Part shown: in pieces, positions 16,590 to 25,456 of the stretch | How positions within the stretch are numbered: the first letter of the stretch is position 1 | How the letters are laid out: the number at the start of each line of letters is the position of its first letter | Assembly (NCBI GenBank): GCA_947454465.1 | Contig: CANGJP010000024.1 | Coordinates: 1 to 32,151 of the forward strand | Length of the DNA stretch: 32,151 nt | Direction of reading: 5' to 3' | From: Pseudomonadota bacterium | Lineage (GTDB): Bacteria; Pseudomonadota; Gammaproteobacteria; Steroidobacterales; Steroidobacteraceae | Position numbers and translations under genes: made by a program | Notes under the pieces: model-generated | The model's input: the letters and a program-made list of their open reading frames with translations, nothing else | Told to the model about the DNA's origin: nothing | Databases searched by the model: none

Positions 16590-16790
16590 ATGACCATCGA
16601 TAAAGCCGTTATGAGATTTGCAGGAAGCATTGTGCTTCTAAGCTTGAGCTTAGGTGCCTTCGTAAGTCCAAATTGGTATTGGCTTACTGCCTTCGTTGGC
16701 GCAAACCTACTCCAATCATCGTTCACCGGTTTCTGCCCGCTGGCTTCAATTCTAAAACGCTTGGGTATGCCAAGCGGATCTGCGTTTTGA
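16590..16790 (+). CDS. DUF2892 (YgaP-type membrane domain) inner-membrane protein
   Basis: 66 residues from ATG 16590, with GAAGG nine bases upstream; the open frame extends to 16491 but that extension is not protein-like. Two membrane segments (about 9-27 and 30-48) and the family motif SFTGFCPLASILKRLG with its conserved Cys. DUF2892 forms the membrane anchor of the rhodanese YgaP in E. coli, whose gene pairs with the YgaV repressor. Here the rhodanese domain is absent and the membrane domain stands alone, first in the operon and next to a YgaV-like repressor. Its role is unknown; sulfur-compound handling at the membrane is an inference from context. Confidence 0.88.
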   Translation: MTIDKAVMRFAGSIVLLSLSLGAFVSPNWYWLTAFVGANLLQSSFTGFCPLASILKRLGMPSGSAF

Positions 16791-16810
16791 ATCCACCTAA
16801 TTCACGCATT

Positions 16811-17869
16811 ATGCATAAGCTAACAGGTAGTATTTCAGCACTAATTGCCCTATTCGTAGTCAGTGCTTGCAGCCCAAATGCGACCCGTGACACTGGAGCC
16901 ACAGCCAAGTCCACTCCCCCACTCAATCTGCAACATATGGAATTGGAGAAAAGACCTATTGAGTGGGTGGTAGATGGCACGATTGAAGCCATCAATCAAG
17001 CAACCGTATCAGCGCAGACGTCTGGCAGGGTCACGGAAATTTTTTATGATGTGAATGATTTTGTACCCGCAGGGGCATTAATCCTTAAATTGAGTGCAAC
17101 TGAACAACATGCAGGCCTGCAGCAGGCTCAGGCCAATGTCCAGCAGGCAATGAGTCACGAACAAGAAGCTCAAAAACAATTCGCACGTATTGAGGGACTA
17201 TTTAAAGATAAGGTAGCTACTAAAGCAGAATACGACACAGCATTAGCTAATAGAGATGCAACCCTAGCTCAGCTTACCGCCTCACGCGCCGCACTCGGAT
17301 CAGCTGAAGAAGGCCTAGCTTATACCGAAGTTCGCGCGCCCTACGCCGGTATCGTAACAAAACGCCATGTCCAAGTTGGCGAGACGGTTAGACCAGGCAC
17401 ACCACTGCTGAGTGGTGTCTCCTTGCAGTATCTGCGCGTGAACATGGACTTACCACAGAGTGCGGTAGAAAAGGTACGTTCGATTCGAAAAGCCGCGATC
17501 TATGTGAATGGACAGCGCACCGAAGCTTCTAGCTTCACTGTCTTTCCTGAAGCCGATTCAGCTACTCATACTTTTCATGCTCGCGCGAACCTGCCACCAA
17601 ACGCTACCGACCTGCATCCAGGCATGTTTGTGAAAGTTGGCTTAGTGGTTGGCGAGGCTGAACGATTATTAGTCCCCGTGACAGCCTTAGTGACGCGAAG
17701 TGAAGTGACTGCCCTCTATGTGGTCACTAAAAATGGCGTTATTTCACTTCGACAGGTGCGAGTGGGCTCTGTATTTGGCGATCGGATAGAAATACTTGCA
17801 GGCTTATCGGTAGGAGATCAAGTAGCTCTAGATCCTGTCTTGGCTACTCAACAGACTGCAAAACCATGA
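16811..17869 (+). CDS. RND efflux periplasmic adaptor lipoprotein (membrane fusion protein)
   Basis: 352 residues from ATG 16811. It begins with a lipoprotein signal peptide ending ALFVVSAC, so Cys20 would be lipidated. Barrel-sandwich halves flank a helical hairpin: VSAQTSGRVTEIFYDVND (about 63-80), a coiled segment rich in Gln and Ala (about 98-165, QQAQANVQQAMSHEQEAQK), then VRAPYAGIVTKRHVQVGE. The beta-barrel and membrane-proximal parts complete the HlyD/AcrA fold. It bridges the RND pump to a TolC-type channel; no such channel gene is in the window. It overlaps the pump gene by four bases (ATGA), so the two are translationally coupled. Confidence 0.93.
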   Translation: MHKLTGSISALIALFVVSACSPNATRDTGATAKSTPPLNLQHMELEKRPIEWVVDGTIEAINQATVSAQTSGRVTEIFYDVNDFVPAGALILKLSATEQHAGLQQAQANVQQAMSHEQEAQKQFARIEGLFKDKVATKAEYDTALANRDATLAQLTASRAALGSAEEGLAYTEVRAPYAGIVTKRHVQVGETVRPGTPLLSGVSLQYLRVNMDLPQSAVEKVRSIRKAAIYVNGQRTEASSFTVFPEADSATHTFHARANLPPNATDLHPGMFVKVGLVVGEAERLLVPVTALVTRSEVTALYVVTKNGVISLRQVRVGSVFGDRIEILAGLSVGDQVALDPVLATQQTAKP

Positions 17870-20800
17870 GCAATCACGATCCAAAACTGGGGATCAGTGG
17901 TCGCTTAGCTCGTCTCTTTCTTAATAGCGAACTGACGCCACTCATAGCCTTATCTCTGATGCTACTTGGGGTGTTCGCCATTCTCATCACGCCTCGAGAA
18001 GAAGAACCACAAATTGACGTGACCATGGCCAATGTTATTGTGCCGTTCCCAGGTGCCAGCAGTGAACAAGTCGAGTCGCTGGTGACCTCCCCCATGGAGC
18101 AAGTCCTTGGAGAAATAGAAGGCGTCGATCACATTTACTCCAGCTCACGTCCCGGATCCTCGATTCTAACGGTGCAGTACAAGGTTGGCGTCCCTCGTAA
18201 CGAAGCCATCGTTCGACTTTATAACGCGGTGTATTCCAATCGTGATTGGCGACCTGCTGGATTAGGCATTCTTGACCCAATCATCAAACCCAAGGGTATC
18301 GATGATGTACCCATCATGAGTCTCACGTTGTGGACACGCGATACGACTCGTGGTGCCAATGAAATCAAGAAAGTGGCACATGCTATTGAGACAGAAATCA
18401 AGCGTGTTCCTGGAACACGTAATGTATACAGCATTGGTGGGCCACAAGAAGTTGTGCATGTACTGATCGACCCAGCACGACTTTCAGCTTATGGCCTCAC
18501 CGCAATAAACATTCAAACCGCACTACAAGCTGCCAATGTGTCACTGGATATCGGTGATGTCACCAATGATAACAAGAGCATCCCAGTACATGCAGGGGAG
18601 TTTTTGACACACGCAAATGATGTCGATGAACTGATTGTCGGACTTAATGAGGGCAAGCCGATTTATCTTCGAGATGTAGCCGATATTCAGGGTGGCCCTG
18701 ATCAACCGGACCAGTACGTGAAATATGCCAATGGCCTAGCTTCAGGAGAATCAACCCATGTTGAATCTCCTGCAGTAACGATTGCCATTTCCAAACAACC
18801 TGGGCGCAATGCAATCGACGTGACGGATAGCGTTATTGCTAGGATAAAAACACTACAAAACACGTACATCCCTGAAGGCATTGAACTCACCATAACCCGT
18901 AATTACGGAGTGACCGCTAACGACAAAGCACAAAAACTGATTCAGAAGCTCATGTTTGCCACGCTGTCCGTCATCATACTGGTTGTAGTGGCTGTGGGTT
19001 GGCGAGAAGCTGTCACAGTCGGTACAGCTGTCATAGTCACCCTTGCGGCAACATTATTTGCATCTTGGGCTTGGGGCTTCACAATCAATCGCGTATCGTT
19101 ATTCGCTCTTATTTTTTCCATCGGAATTCTGGTCGATGATGCCATCGTCGTAGTTGAGAACATTCATCGCCACTTTAGTTTCAATAAAAATAACTCGCTA
19201 GACGTCGTTCCACGTGCTGTCGATGAAGTGGGCGGCCCCACTATTCTTGCAACCTTCACGGTGATCGCCGCGCTGCTGCCCATGGCATTTGTGAGCGGAT
19301 TAATGGGTCCATATATGAGCCCAATCCCCATCAATGCGAGCATGGGTATGGTGATTTCCTTACTGGTTGCATTAAGCATTACACCGTGGTTATCACGCAA
19401 ATTACTCACTCACCCCAATGGACAACCCAGACATCATGAACCCAGCAGTATGGTCCGACAAATAGACCAAAAAATTAACTCCTTTTTCGATCGAGCACTG
19501 CTGCCATTTCTGCAAGATGATCAAGCACGCCCTCGTCGCCATAAACTGTACTGGGGCATCGTAACGGCAATCATTCTTGCCATTTCTTTAGTCGGGTTTA
19601 AATTGGTTGTCCTTAAGATGCTACCTTTCGACAATAAATCTGAATTTCAAGTTATCGTTCACATGCCTGAGGGCACTGCACTTGAACACACTGCTGCTGT
19701 ACTAGACGAACTAGGGGCGGAAATAAACAAACTCCCAGAAGTAATCAATTACCAGATTTATGCCGGCACTGCTGCACCGATTAATTTTAACGGCTTGGTA
19801 AGGCAGTACTATTTACGCAGTGGTCCATTAGTCGGTGATATTCAAGTTAACCTAGTTGATAAACATAACAGAAAACGCCGAAGTCACGATATTGCTTTGG
19901 CGGTTAGACCGGCACTTGCCGCTATTGGTAAAGCACACAATGCTATCGTTCAGGTAGTAGAAGTTCCTCCCGGCCCACCGGTGCAATCTCCGTTAGTGGC
20001 TGAGATATATGGCCCTAATTACCCCGCTCAGAGATACCTTACCAACAGATTGGTGAAATATTTTGAGACCACGCCAGACATCGTAGACGTAAATAACAGC
20101 AATGAAGCCACGATTGAAAGATACGAATTAAATATTGATCGTGAAAAGGCAGCTCTCTTCGGTGTTACCCAGGCAGACATCGTGAGCATACTTAATATCG
20201 CACTTAATAGCAGCGATGCGACCTATATTCGTGCAGGCCAGGAACGGTACCCCATTCCAATCCGGTTAGAACTTCCGGTCACTGACAAGTCGACTCTAAA
20301 TGGTTTGTTAGCAATGGAAGTGCAGTCCACCAAAGGAAACAAAGTTCCAATCTCTGAGTTTGTAACCATTCGAATGGTTCCCTGGAATGGGTCGATTTAT
20401 CATAAAGACTTACTACCGGTTACCTACATCACCGCAGATATGGCAGGGAAACTCGACAGCCCTCTTTACGGAATGTTTGATGTAATTGATCGCATCAAGC
20501 TTGGCATCAAGCAACCCATTATCGATCATCAATTCTTCAGTCAACCAGAAAGCCCTACTGGCTTTACCATCAAATGGGATGGTGAGTGGCAGATCACATA
20601 CGAAACCTTTCGTGACATGGGTGCCGCCTATTCAGTTGGCCTAGTACTGATTTACTTATTGGTGGTTGCACAGTTTAAATCGTATGGCGTACCTCTAATT
20701 ATCATGGCACCCATACCACTGACTCTGATTGGAATCATGCCTGGTCATGCTCTGTTAGGCGCTCAATTTACTGCCACGTCGATGATCGGCATGATCGCCC

Positions 20801-21102
20801 TTGCAGGCATTATTGTGCGCAATTCTATTCTACTGGTGGACTTCATAAACTTAGAACTCTCGACAGGAAAACCACTGACTGAGGCTGTTATGCAAGCGGC
20901 CATTGTGCGTACAAAACCCATCGTCCTAACCGGCCTCGCTGCCATGATGGGTGCTTTTTTTATTCTTGATGATCCCATTTTCAATGGCCTAGCCGTATCA
21001 CTCATTTTTGGAATCCTAGTCTCGACACTATTGACGTTAATCGTGATTCCAGTGATGTACTACAGCTACTTGAATCGTAAATTAATAACCAACAAGTCGT
21101 AG
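17866..21102 (+). CDS. RND efflux transporter, inner-membrane permease
   Basis: 1078 residues with the full AcrB-like plan: N-terminal helix, large periplasmic loop (about 40-350), helices 2-6, a second loop (about 570-900) and helices 8-12. Helix 4 carries ILVDDAIVVVENIHRHF with the paired proton-relay aspartates, and helix 10 has GIIVRNSILLVDF, with Arg where AcrB has the key Lys. It starts TPREEEPQIDVTMANVIVPF after the first helix, typical of the HAE subclass rather than metal-exporting CusA. The substrate is unknown. Its place between an ArsR-type sulfur sensor and SQR suggests export of a sulfur compound or of a toxicant met with sulfide; this is inference. Confidence 0.94.
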   Translation: MSNHDPKLGISGRLARLFLNSELTPLIALSLMLLGVFAILITPREEEPQIDVTMANVIVPFPGASSEQVESLVTSPMEQVLGEIEGVDHIYSSSRPGSSILTVQYKVGVPRNEAIVRLYNAVYSNRDWRPAGLGILDPIIKPKGIDDVPIMSLTLWTRDTTRGANEIKKVAHAIETEIKRVPGTRNVYSIGGPQEVVHVLIDPARLSAYGLTAINIQTALQAANVSLDIGDVTNDNKSIPVHAGEFLTHANDVDELIVGLNEGKPIYLRDVADIQGGPDQPDQYVKYANGLASGESTHVESPAVTIAISKQPGRNAIDVTDSVIARIKTLQNTYIPEGIELTITRNYGVTANDKAQKLIQKLMFATLSVIILVVVAVGWREAVTVGTAVIVTLAATLFASWAWGFTINRVSLFALIFSIGILVDDAIVVVENIHRHFSFNKNNSLDVVPRAVDEVGGPTILATFTVIAALLPMAFVSGLMGPYMSPIPINASMGMVISLLVALSITPWLSRKLLTHPNGQPRHHEPSSMVRQIDQKINSFFDRALLPFLQDDQARPRRHKLYWGIVTAIILAISLVGFKLVVLKMLPFDNKSEFQVIVHMPEGTALEHTAAVLDELGAEINKLPEVINYQIYAGTAAPINFNGLVRQYYLRSGPLVGDIQVNLVDKHNRKRRSHDIALAVRPALAAIGKAHNAIVQVVEVPPGPPVQSPLVAEIYGPNYPAQRYLTNRLVKYFETTPDIVDVNNSNEATIERYELNIDREKAALFGVTQADIVSILNIALNSSDATYIRAGQERYPIPIRLELPVTDKSTLNGLLAMEVQSTKGNKVPISEFVTIRMVPWNGSIYHKDLLPVTYITADMAGKLDSPLYGMFDVIDRIKLGIKQPIIDHQFFSQPESPTGFTIKWDGEWQITYETFRDMGAAYSVGLVLIYLLVVAQFKSYGVPLIIMAPIPLTLIGIMPGHALLGAQFTATSMIGMIALAGIIVRNSILLVDFINLELSTGKPLTEAVMQAAIVRTKPIVLTGLAAMMGAFFILDDPIFNGLAVSLIFGILVSTLLTLIVIPVMYYSYLNRKLITNKS

Positions 21103-21111
21103 GTGACTTAT

Positions 21112-22383
21112 ATGGCACATATTGTAATCATAGGTGCGGGTATCGCTGGAGTCCCTAGCGCATACGGTTTACGCAAGAAGCTAACTAAAAAACATAGTAT
21201 TACATTAATAGGCTCGAGCCCTTACTTCGAATTCACTCCGTCTAATCCATGGATTGCAGTTGGCTGGCGCAACGCAGACGCAACCCGTGTTGAGTTGTCA
21301 CCTCACCTCAGTAGGAAAGGCATCACCTTCATCCATCAACCTGTCAAAGCAATCAATGCAGAAACTAATAGACTCACCCTCGAAAATGACTCTGTAGTTG
21401 ATTATGACTATCTGGTTATTACCACTGGACCGCATCTGGCGTTCGATGAAATACCAGGACTCGGCCCGAATGGATACAGTCAGTCCATTTGCACACAGGA
21501 ACATGCCGTTAAGGCTTGGATGGAGTACCAACAATTTTTGACGAACCCAGGGCCCATCGTGATCGGCGCCGCGCCTGGAGCCAGTTGTTTTGGACCTGCT
21601 TATGAATTCGCTATGATCATAGATGCGGATTTACGCAAACGTAAAATGCGGGATCGCGTTCCGATGACCTTTGTGACAAGCGAACCCTATATTGGACACA
21701 TGGGATTGGGAGGAATCGGTGACAGCCGAGGCCTGATGGAGTCAGAACTTAGGCAGAGACACATCAAGTGGATTACGAATGCCAAAATAAAACAACTACG
21801 CGAAGGCGAAATTGACGTCTGCGAATTGAACAATGATGGTTCCATTCTCAAAGAACATTCATTGAAATTTAATTACAGCATGATTATCCCAGCATTCAAG
21901 GGCATTGATGCCGTTGCGTCGGTACCTGAACTGAATAATCCGCGAGGATTTGTAGTTATTGACAACCATCAACGAAGTAATAAATACAAGAATATATATT
22001 CCGCTGGTGTTTGCGTTGCAATTCCTCCCGTCGAATCCACGCCGGTGCCCACTGGCGTACCTAAAACAGGTTACATGATCGAATCGATGGTCAGCGCTCT
22101 TTGTGAAAACATTGCCAGCGAAATACAAGGGAAACCAGCAACAGCCCAAGCCACTTTAAATGCCATTTGTTTGGCAGACTTTGGCGATACTGGCGCCGCT
22201 TTTATTGCCCTGCCACAGTTACCTCCACGTAACACCACTTGGGCTAAGGTAGGAAAATGGGTACATGTAGCTAAGATTGCCTTCGAGAAGTACTTTCTCC
22301 GTAAGGTCCGCACCGGGAACACCGATCCTGTATACGAAAAATATGTACTTAAAGCTCTCGGCATTGAAACACTAAAGCAATGA
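21112..22383 (+). CDS. sqr: Type I sulfide:quinone oxidoreductase
   Basis: Membrane-associated flavoprotein that oxidises H2S to polysulfide or sulfane sulfur and reduces quinone. 423 residues from ATG 21112, with TAGGTG seven to eight bases upstream; GTG 21103 is a less likely start. FAD motif IIGAGIAGVPSAYGL at the N-terminus. All three redox cysteines of the A. ferrooxidans enzyme are matched: Cys127 (QSICT), Cys159 (GASCFGPAYEF) and Cys353 (NAICLADFGD). The C-terminus has the amphipathic membrane-binding region around WVHVAKIAFEKYFLRK. Long identical stretches with that enzyme (SNPW, FVTSEPYIGH-like, PVPTG-PKTGYMIESMVSA) make the call firm. It overlaps cydP by four bases. Confidence 0.97.
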   Translation: MAHIVIIGAGIAGVPSAYGLRKKLTKKHSITLIGSSPYFEFTPSNPWIAVGWRNADATRVELSPHLSRKGITFIHQPVKAINAETNRLTLENDSVVDYDYLVITTGPHLAFDEIPGLGPNGYSQSICTQEHAVKAWMEYQQFLTNPGPIVIGAAPGASCFGPAYEFAMIIDADLRKRKMRDRVPMTFVTSEPYIGHMGLGGIGDSRGLMESELRQRHIKWITNAKIKQLREGEIDVCELNNDGSILKEHSLKFNYSMIIPAFKGIDAVASVPELNNPRGFVVIDNHQRSNKYKNIYSAGVCVAIPPVESTPVPTGVPKTGYMIESMVSALCENIASEIQGKPATAQATLNAICLADFGDTGAAFIALPQLPPRNTTWAKVGKWVHVAKIAFEKYFLRKVRTGNTDPVYEKYVLKALGIETLKQ

Positions 22384-22562
22384 TAAAAATCAGGACACAG
22401 TCATTACCCAGAAAAATTGCCATTATTTTAACGATCAAGCTAATCGTGTTGATCGTGATACATGAAATTTTTTTTAGCTCTAGACATCGTATTAGAATTA
22501 ACGACACTACGGTAGAAAATCATTTTTATTTTATGAATACCGGGACACCGATTGGAGATTGA
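22380..22562 (+). CDS. cydP: CydP-like small subunit of cytochrome bd oxidase
   Basis: 60 residues. ATG 22380 overlaps the sqr stop (ATGA) and the TGA at 22560-22562 overlaps cydA (TGATG). A basic N-terminus (KIRTQSLPRK), one membrane helix (IAIILTIKLIVLIVIHEIFF) and a short polar tail with a VENHFY segment follow the pattern of the small proteins named CydP found before cydAB in other proteobacteria. The helix carries an embedded Lys, as in that family. The position directly before cydA supports the call; the sequence is short, so it rests on pattern plus context. Confidence 0.78.
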   Translation: MIKIRTQSLPRKIAIILTIKLIVLIVIHEIFFSSRHRIRINDTTVENHFYFMNTGTPIGD

Positions 22563-24130
22563 TGATGCCTGATATGGATTTAGTGAATTTATCCCGTTTT
22601 CAATTTGCTCTGACGGCGCTATATCATTTCTTGTTTGTTCCTTTGACACTGGGTTTGTCTGTGATCTTAGCCATCATGGAAAGCGTTTATGTCATGACCA
22701 ATCAAGAGATATGGCGCAGTATGACTAAGTTCTGGGGCGTGCTTTTTGGCATTAATTTCGCCATGGGAGTAGCAACCGGCATTACCATGGAATTTCAATT
22801 TGGAACCAATTGGGCTTATTACTCACATTATGTTGGAGATATATTCGGTACACCGTTGGCAATTGAAGGCTTAATGGCATTCTTCCTTGAGTCGACGTTC
22901 GTAGGCTTATTCTTTTTCGGCTGGAGCCGATTATCGAAATTACAGCATATGGCAGTCACTTGGTTAGTCGCTATTGGCTCTAATCTCTCCGCACTATGGA
23001 TACTTGTTGCCAATGGATGGATGCAAAACCCAGTAGGTGCGAAGTTTAATTACGACACCATGCGCATGGAGGTAACCTCCTTCAAAGAAGTTTTTTTCAA
23101 TCCCGTTGCGCAATCTAAATTCGTTCATACCGTCAGTGCCGGCTATGTTACGGGAGCTATGTTTGTTTTATCAATCAGCGCTTGGTACCTGCTAAAAGGT
23201 CGGAACCATGCCTTTGCACGCCGATCCATCACCGTAGCAGCAAGTTTTGGCTTAGCTTCGGCACTATCTGTCGTGGTTCTTGGAGACGAAAGTGGCTACG
23301 TCAGTACTGAACACCAGAAGATGAAAATAGCTTCGATTGAGGCAGCATGGCATACCGAGCCGGCACCCGCTGGATTTACCTTATTTGGCATACCAGACAT
23401 GCAAACCAAACAGACACATGCAGAAATTAAAATTCCATGGATGCTGGGAATGATTGCCACAAGATCATTGGATACATCATTGCCGGGCATACACGAATTG
23501 GTGGAGCTCTCCAAACAACGTATCGCCAATGGTACCATTGCATATGGTGCCCTGGAACGATTACGGACCAACCACAGCGATTTACAAGCAAAGGCTATAT
23601 TTGAGACCCACGTCGATGACCTTGGTCATGCCTTGTTACTCAAACGGTTTATAGCTGATCCGCGTCAAGCATCGCCCGAACAGATCGATAAAGCCGCGTG
23701 GAATACCGTACCCAATGTTCCGGTTCTCTTTTGGAGCTTTCGGATCATGGTTGCACTAGGATTTTTCTTCATTGCTTTATTCGGCGTCACTTTCTTTACG
23801 GTATCAAGGCATCGCATTGAAAAAAGCCCCACGTTATTACGTATAGCGATGTATAGCTTACCTCTACCTTGGATCGCAGCTGAAGTAGGTTGGATTGTTG
23901 CCGAGTATGGTCGGCAACCATGGATCATTGAAGGAATACTCCCAACTTTTATGGGCACGTCAAGCGTTTCAATGACACAAGTTTCGTTAAGCTTAATCGG
24001 TTTCATTATTTTCTATACAGCGCTTGCAAGCGTCGAACTGTTTCTAATGTTCCGCATCGCACGAGGCGGTCCAGAAGCCTGGTTTAACCACACAGCGAGC
24101 ATCCATACTCAGCCCACTGTGCAACACTAA
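22562..24130 (+). CDS. cydA: CydA, cytochrome bd ubiquinol oxidase subunit I
   Basis: 522 residues from ATG 22562 (or ATG 22565, better spaced from GGAG at 22554-22557). Binds hemes b558, b595 and d and oxidises quinol. Ligands and key residues are visible: His in ALYHFLFVP, the Glu pair in IEGLMAFFLESTFVG, His in FVHTVSAGYVTGAM, and Met in FRIMVALGF. The Q-loop contains EHQKMKIASIEAAW (Lys and Glu of the quinol site), and its length matches the long-loop class of E. coli CydA. GWIVAEYGRQPWI near 430 is also conserved. Cytochrome bd is known to resist sulfide, so its location behind sqr makes functional sense. Confidence 0.97.
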   Translation: MMPDMDLVNLSRFQFALTALYHFLFVPLTLGLSVILAIMESVYVMTNQEIWRSMTKFWGVLFGINFAMGVATGITMEFQFGTNWAYYSHYVGDIFGTPLAIEGLMAFFLESTFVGLFFFGWSRLSKLQHMAVTWLVAIGSNLSALWILVANGWMQNPVGAKFNYDTMRMEVTSFKEVFFNPVAQSKFVHTVSAGYVTGAMFVLSISAWYLLKGRNHAFARRSITVAASFGLASALSVVVLGDESGYVSTEHQKMKIASIEAAWHTEPAPAGFTLFGIPDMQTKQTHAEIKIPWMLGMIATRSLDTSLPGIHELVELSKQRIANGTIAYGALERLRTNHSDLQAKAIFETHVDDLGHALLLKRFIADPRQASPEQIDKAAWNTVPNVPVLFWSFRIMVALGFFFIALFGVTFFTVSRHRIEKSPTLLRIAMYSLPLPWIAAEVGWIVAEYGRQPWIIEGILPTFMGTSSVSMTQVSLSLIGFIIFYTALASVELFLMFRIARGGPEAWFNHTASIHTQPTVQH

Positions 24131-24139
24131 GGTGCCATC

Positions 24140-25267
24140 ATGCTTGACTACGAAGCTTTGCGGTTGATTTGGTGGGTTCTGCTCGGTGTTTTGCTCATTG
24201 GCTTTGTCATCATGGATGGGTTCGATTTAGGTATAGCCATGATCTATCGATTCATAGGACGCGACGATGCTGAACGTCGAGTATTACTCGAAACGATCGA
24301 ACCCGTTTGGGAAGGCAATCAAGTATGGTTAATTCTCGGTGCAGGGGCCATATTCGCAGCTTGGCCCATTTTATATGCCACTGCCTTTTCTGGCTTCTAT
24401 GAGGGCATGCTGCTGGTATTACTCGCATTAATACTCAGGCCGGTCGCCCTTACCTTTCGTGGCAAATTAGTCAGCACCGTATGGCGTAAAACCTGGGATT
24501 GGGCGCTCTTAATCAGTGGCGTTGTGCCTTCATTGGTGTTCGGGATTGTTTTTGGCAACATTCTACTTGGTGTTCCATTTTATTTTGATGAAACGCTGCG
24601 TATGACGTACCAAGGAGAATTCTTCGATCTACTCAATCCGTTCGCTCTACTTTGCGGTTTAGTGAGCATAAGCATGCTGATCATGCACGGAGCCAACTAC
24701 GCCGCACTGAAAACCAATCATGCTATCAGTAAAAGATCGGCCGTAACTTCACAGATAGCGGCTTTGATTTTCGTCATTTGCTTTAGCGTGGCAGGATTAT
24801 GGGTGCGTAACTGGATTTCAGGATATCAAATTACCTCTGTAATTGACCCCAACTCTCCATCTAATCCAGTCAATAAAAAGGTGATCATCAGCGCAGGCTT
24901 TTGGTTGACGAATTACATCAACCATCCATGGATGGTCACAGCACCGGCTCTAGCTTATACAGGGACACTATTTTCTTTAATCAGCGTAAAACGTTACCCC
25001 CTTCTCGCCTTTATAAGCAGTGCCGTTACTGCCGGTGCGGCCATTTGCACGACTGGGTTTACCGCTTTCCCATTCTTACTCCCCTCTTCATCACACCCCA
25101 ACTCAAGCCTGACAATTTGGGACGCCAGCAGCAGCCGGGGCACGCTATTGAATATGCTGATTGCTGCAGTAATTTTTATTCCTATTATCCTGACCTATAC
25201 CAGCTGGGTATTCAGGGTTTTACGCGGCAAGATCGACATTAAAGACCTTCATGACGGCGTGTATTAA
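24140..25267 (+). CDS. cydB: CydB, cytochrome bd ubiquinol oxidase subunit II
   Basis: 375 residues, about eight to nine membrane helices. Family motifs: VIMDGFDLGIAMIY near 23-36, IEPVWEGNQVWLI near 52-64, and GFTAFPFLLPSSS in the C-terminal half. CydB has no heme in most enzymes; it is needed for assembly and proton or oxygen access. Ribosome site AAGGTG lies six to seven bases before ATG 24140. The gene follows cydA by nine bases. Confidence 0.97.
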   Translation: MLDYEALRLIWWVLLGVLLIGFVIMDGFDLGIAMIYRFIGRDDAERRVLLETIEPVWEGNQVWLILGAGAIFAAWPILYATAFSGFYEGMLLVLLALILRPVALTFRGKLVSTVWRKTWDWALLISGVVPSLVFGIVFGNILLGVPFYFDETLRMTYQGEFFDLLNPFALLCGLVSISMLIMHGANYAALKTNHAISKRSAVTSQIAALIFVICFSVAGLWVRNWISGYQITSVIDPNSPSNPVNKKVIISAGFWLTNYINHPWMVTAPALAYTGTLFSLISVKRYPLLAFISSAVTAGAAICTTGFTAFPFLLPSSSHPNSSLTIWDASSSRGTLLNMLIAAVIFIPIILTYTSWVFRVLRGKIDIKDLHDGVY

Positions 25268-25294
25268 TATCCATCAACGAGAGTTTAAGTCTGT

Positions 25295-25399
25295 ATGTGG
25301 TACTTCACTTGGGTTTTAGGATTGGCCTTTGCTTGCAGTTTTGCCATTTTGAATGCAATGTGGCTGGAACTACACGACAACAATCAGGATCAGACCTAG
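25295..25399 (+). CDS. cydX: CydX, small accessory subunit of cytochrome bd
   Basis: 34 residues: MWYFTWVLGLAFACSFAILN then AMWLELHDNNQDQT. E. coli CydX begins MWYFAWILGTLLACSFGVI, so the match is close over the single membrane helix, and the Glu-containing tail is also typical. CydX binds CydA near the heme pocket and stabilises the oxidase. It sits 27 bases after cydB and ends the operon. Confidence 0.93.
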   Translation: MWYFTWVLGLAFACSFAILNAMWLELHDNNQDQT

Positions 25400-25456
25400 T
25401 CTTTTATTTAAATTGAGGTCATAAGGCCAGAACAACGATTTAAATAGCCTTCCACT

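Noticed and set aside
16673-16810. N-terminal extension of the RND adaptor frame
   Set aside because: The lipoprotein signal peptide starts at ATG 16811; the upstream part overlaps the DUF2892 gene.
25393-25420. GACCT/AGGTC repeat after cydX as a terminator
   Set aside because: Short arms, 18-base loop, no T run after the second arm.
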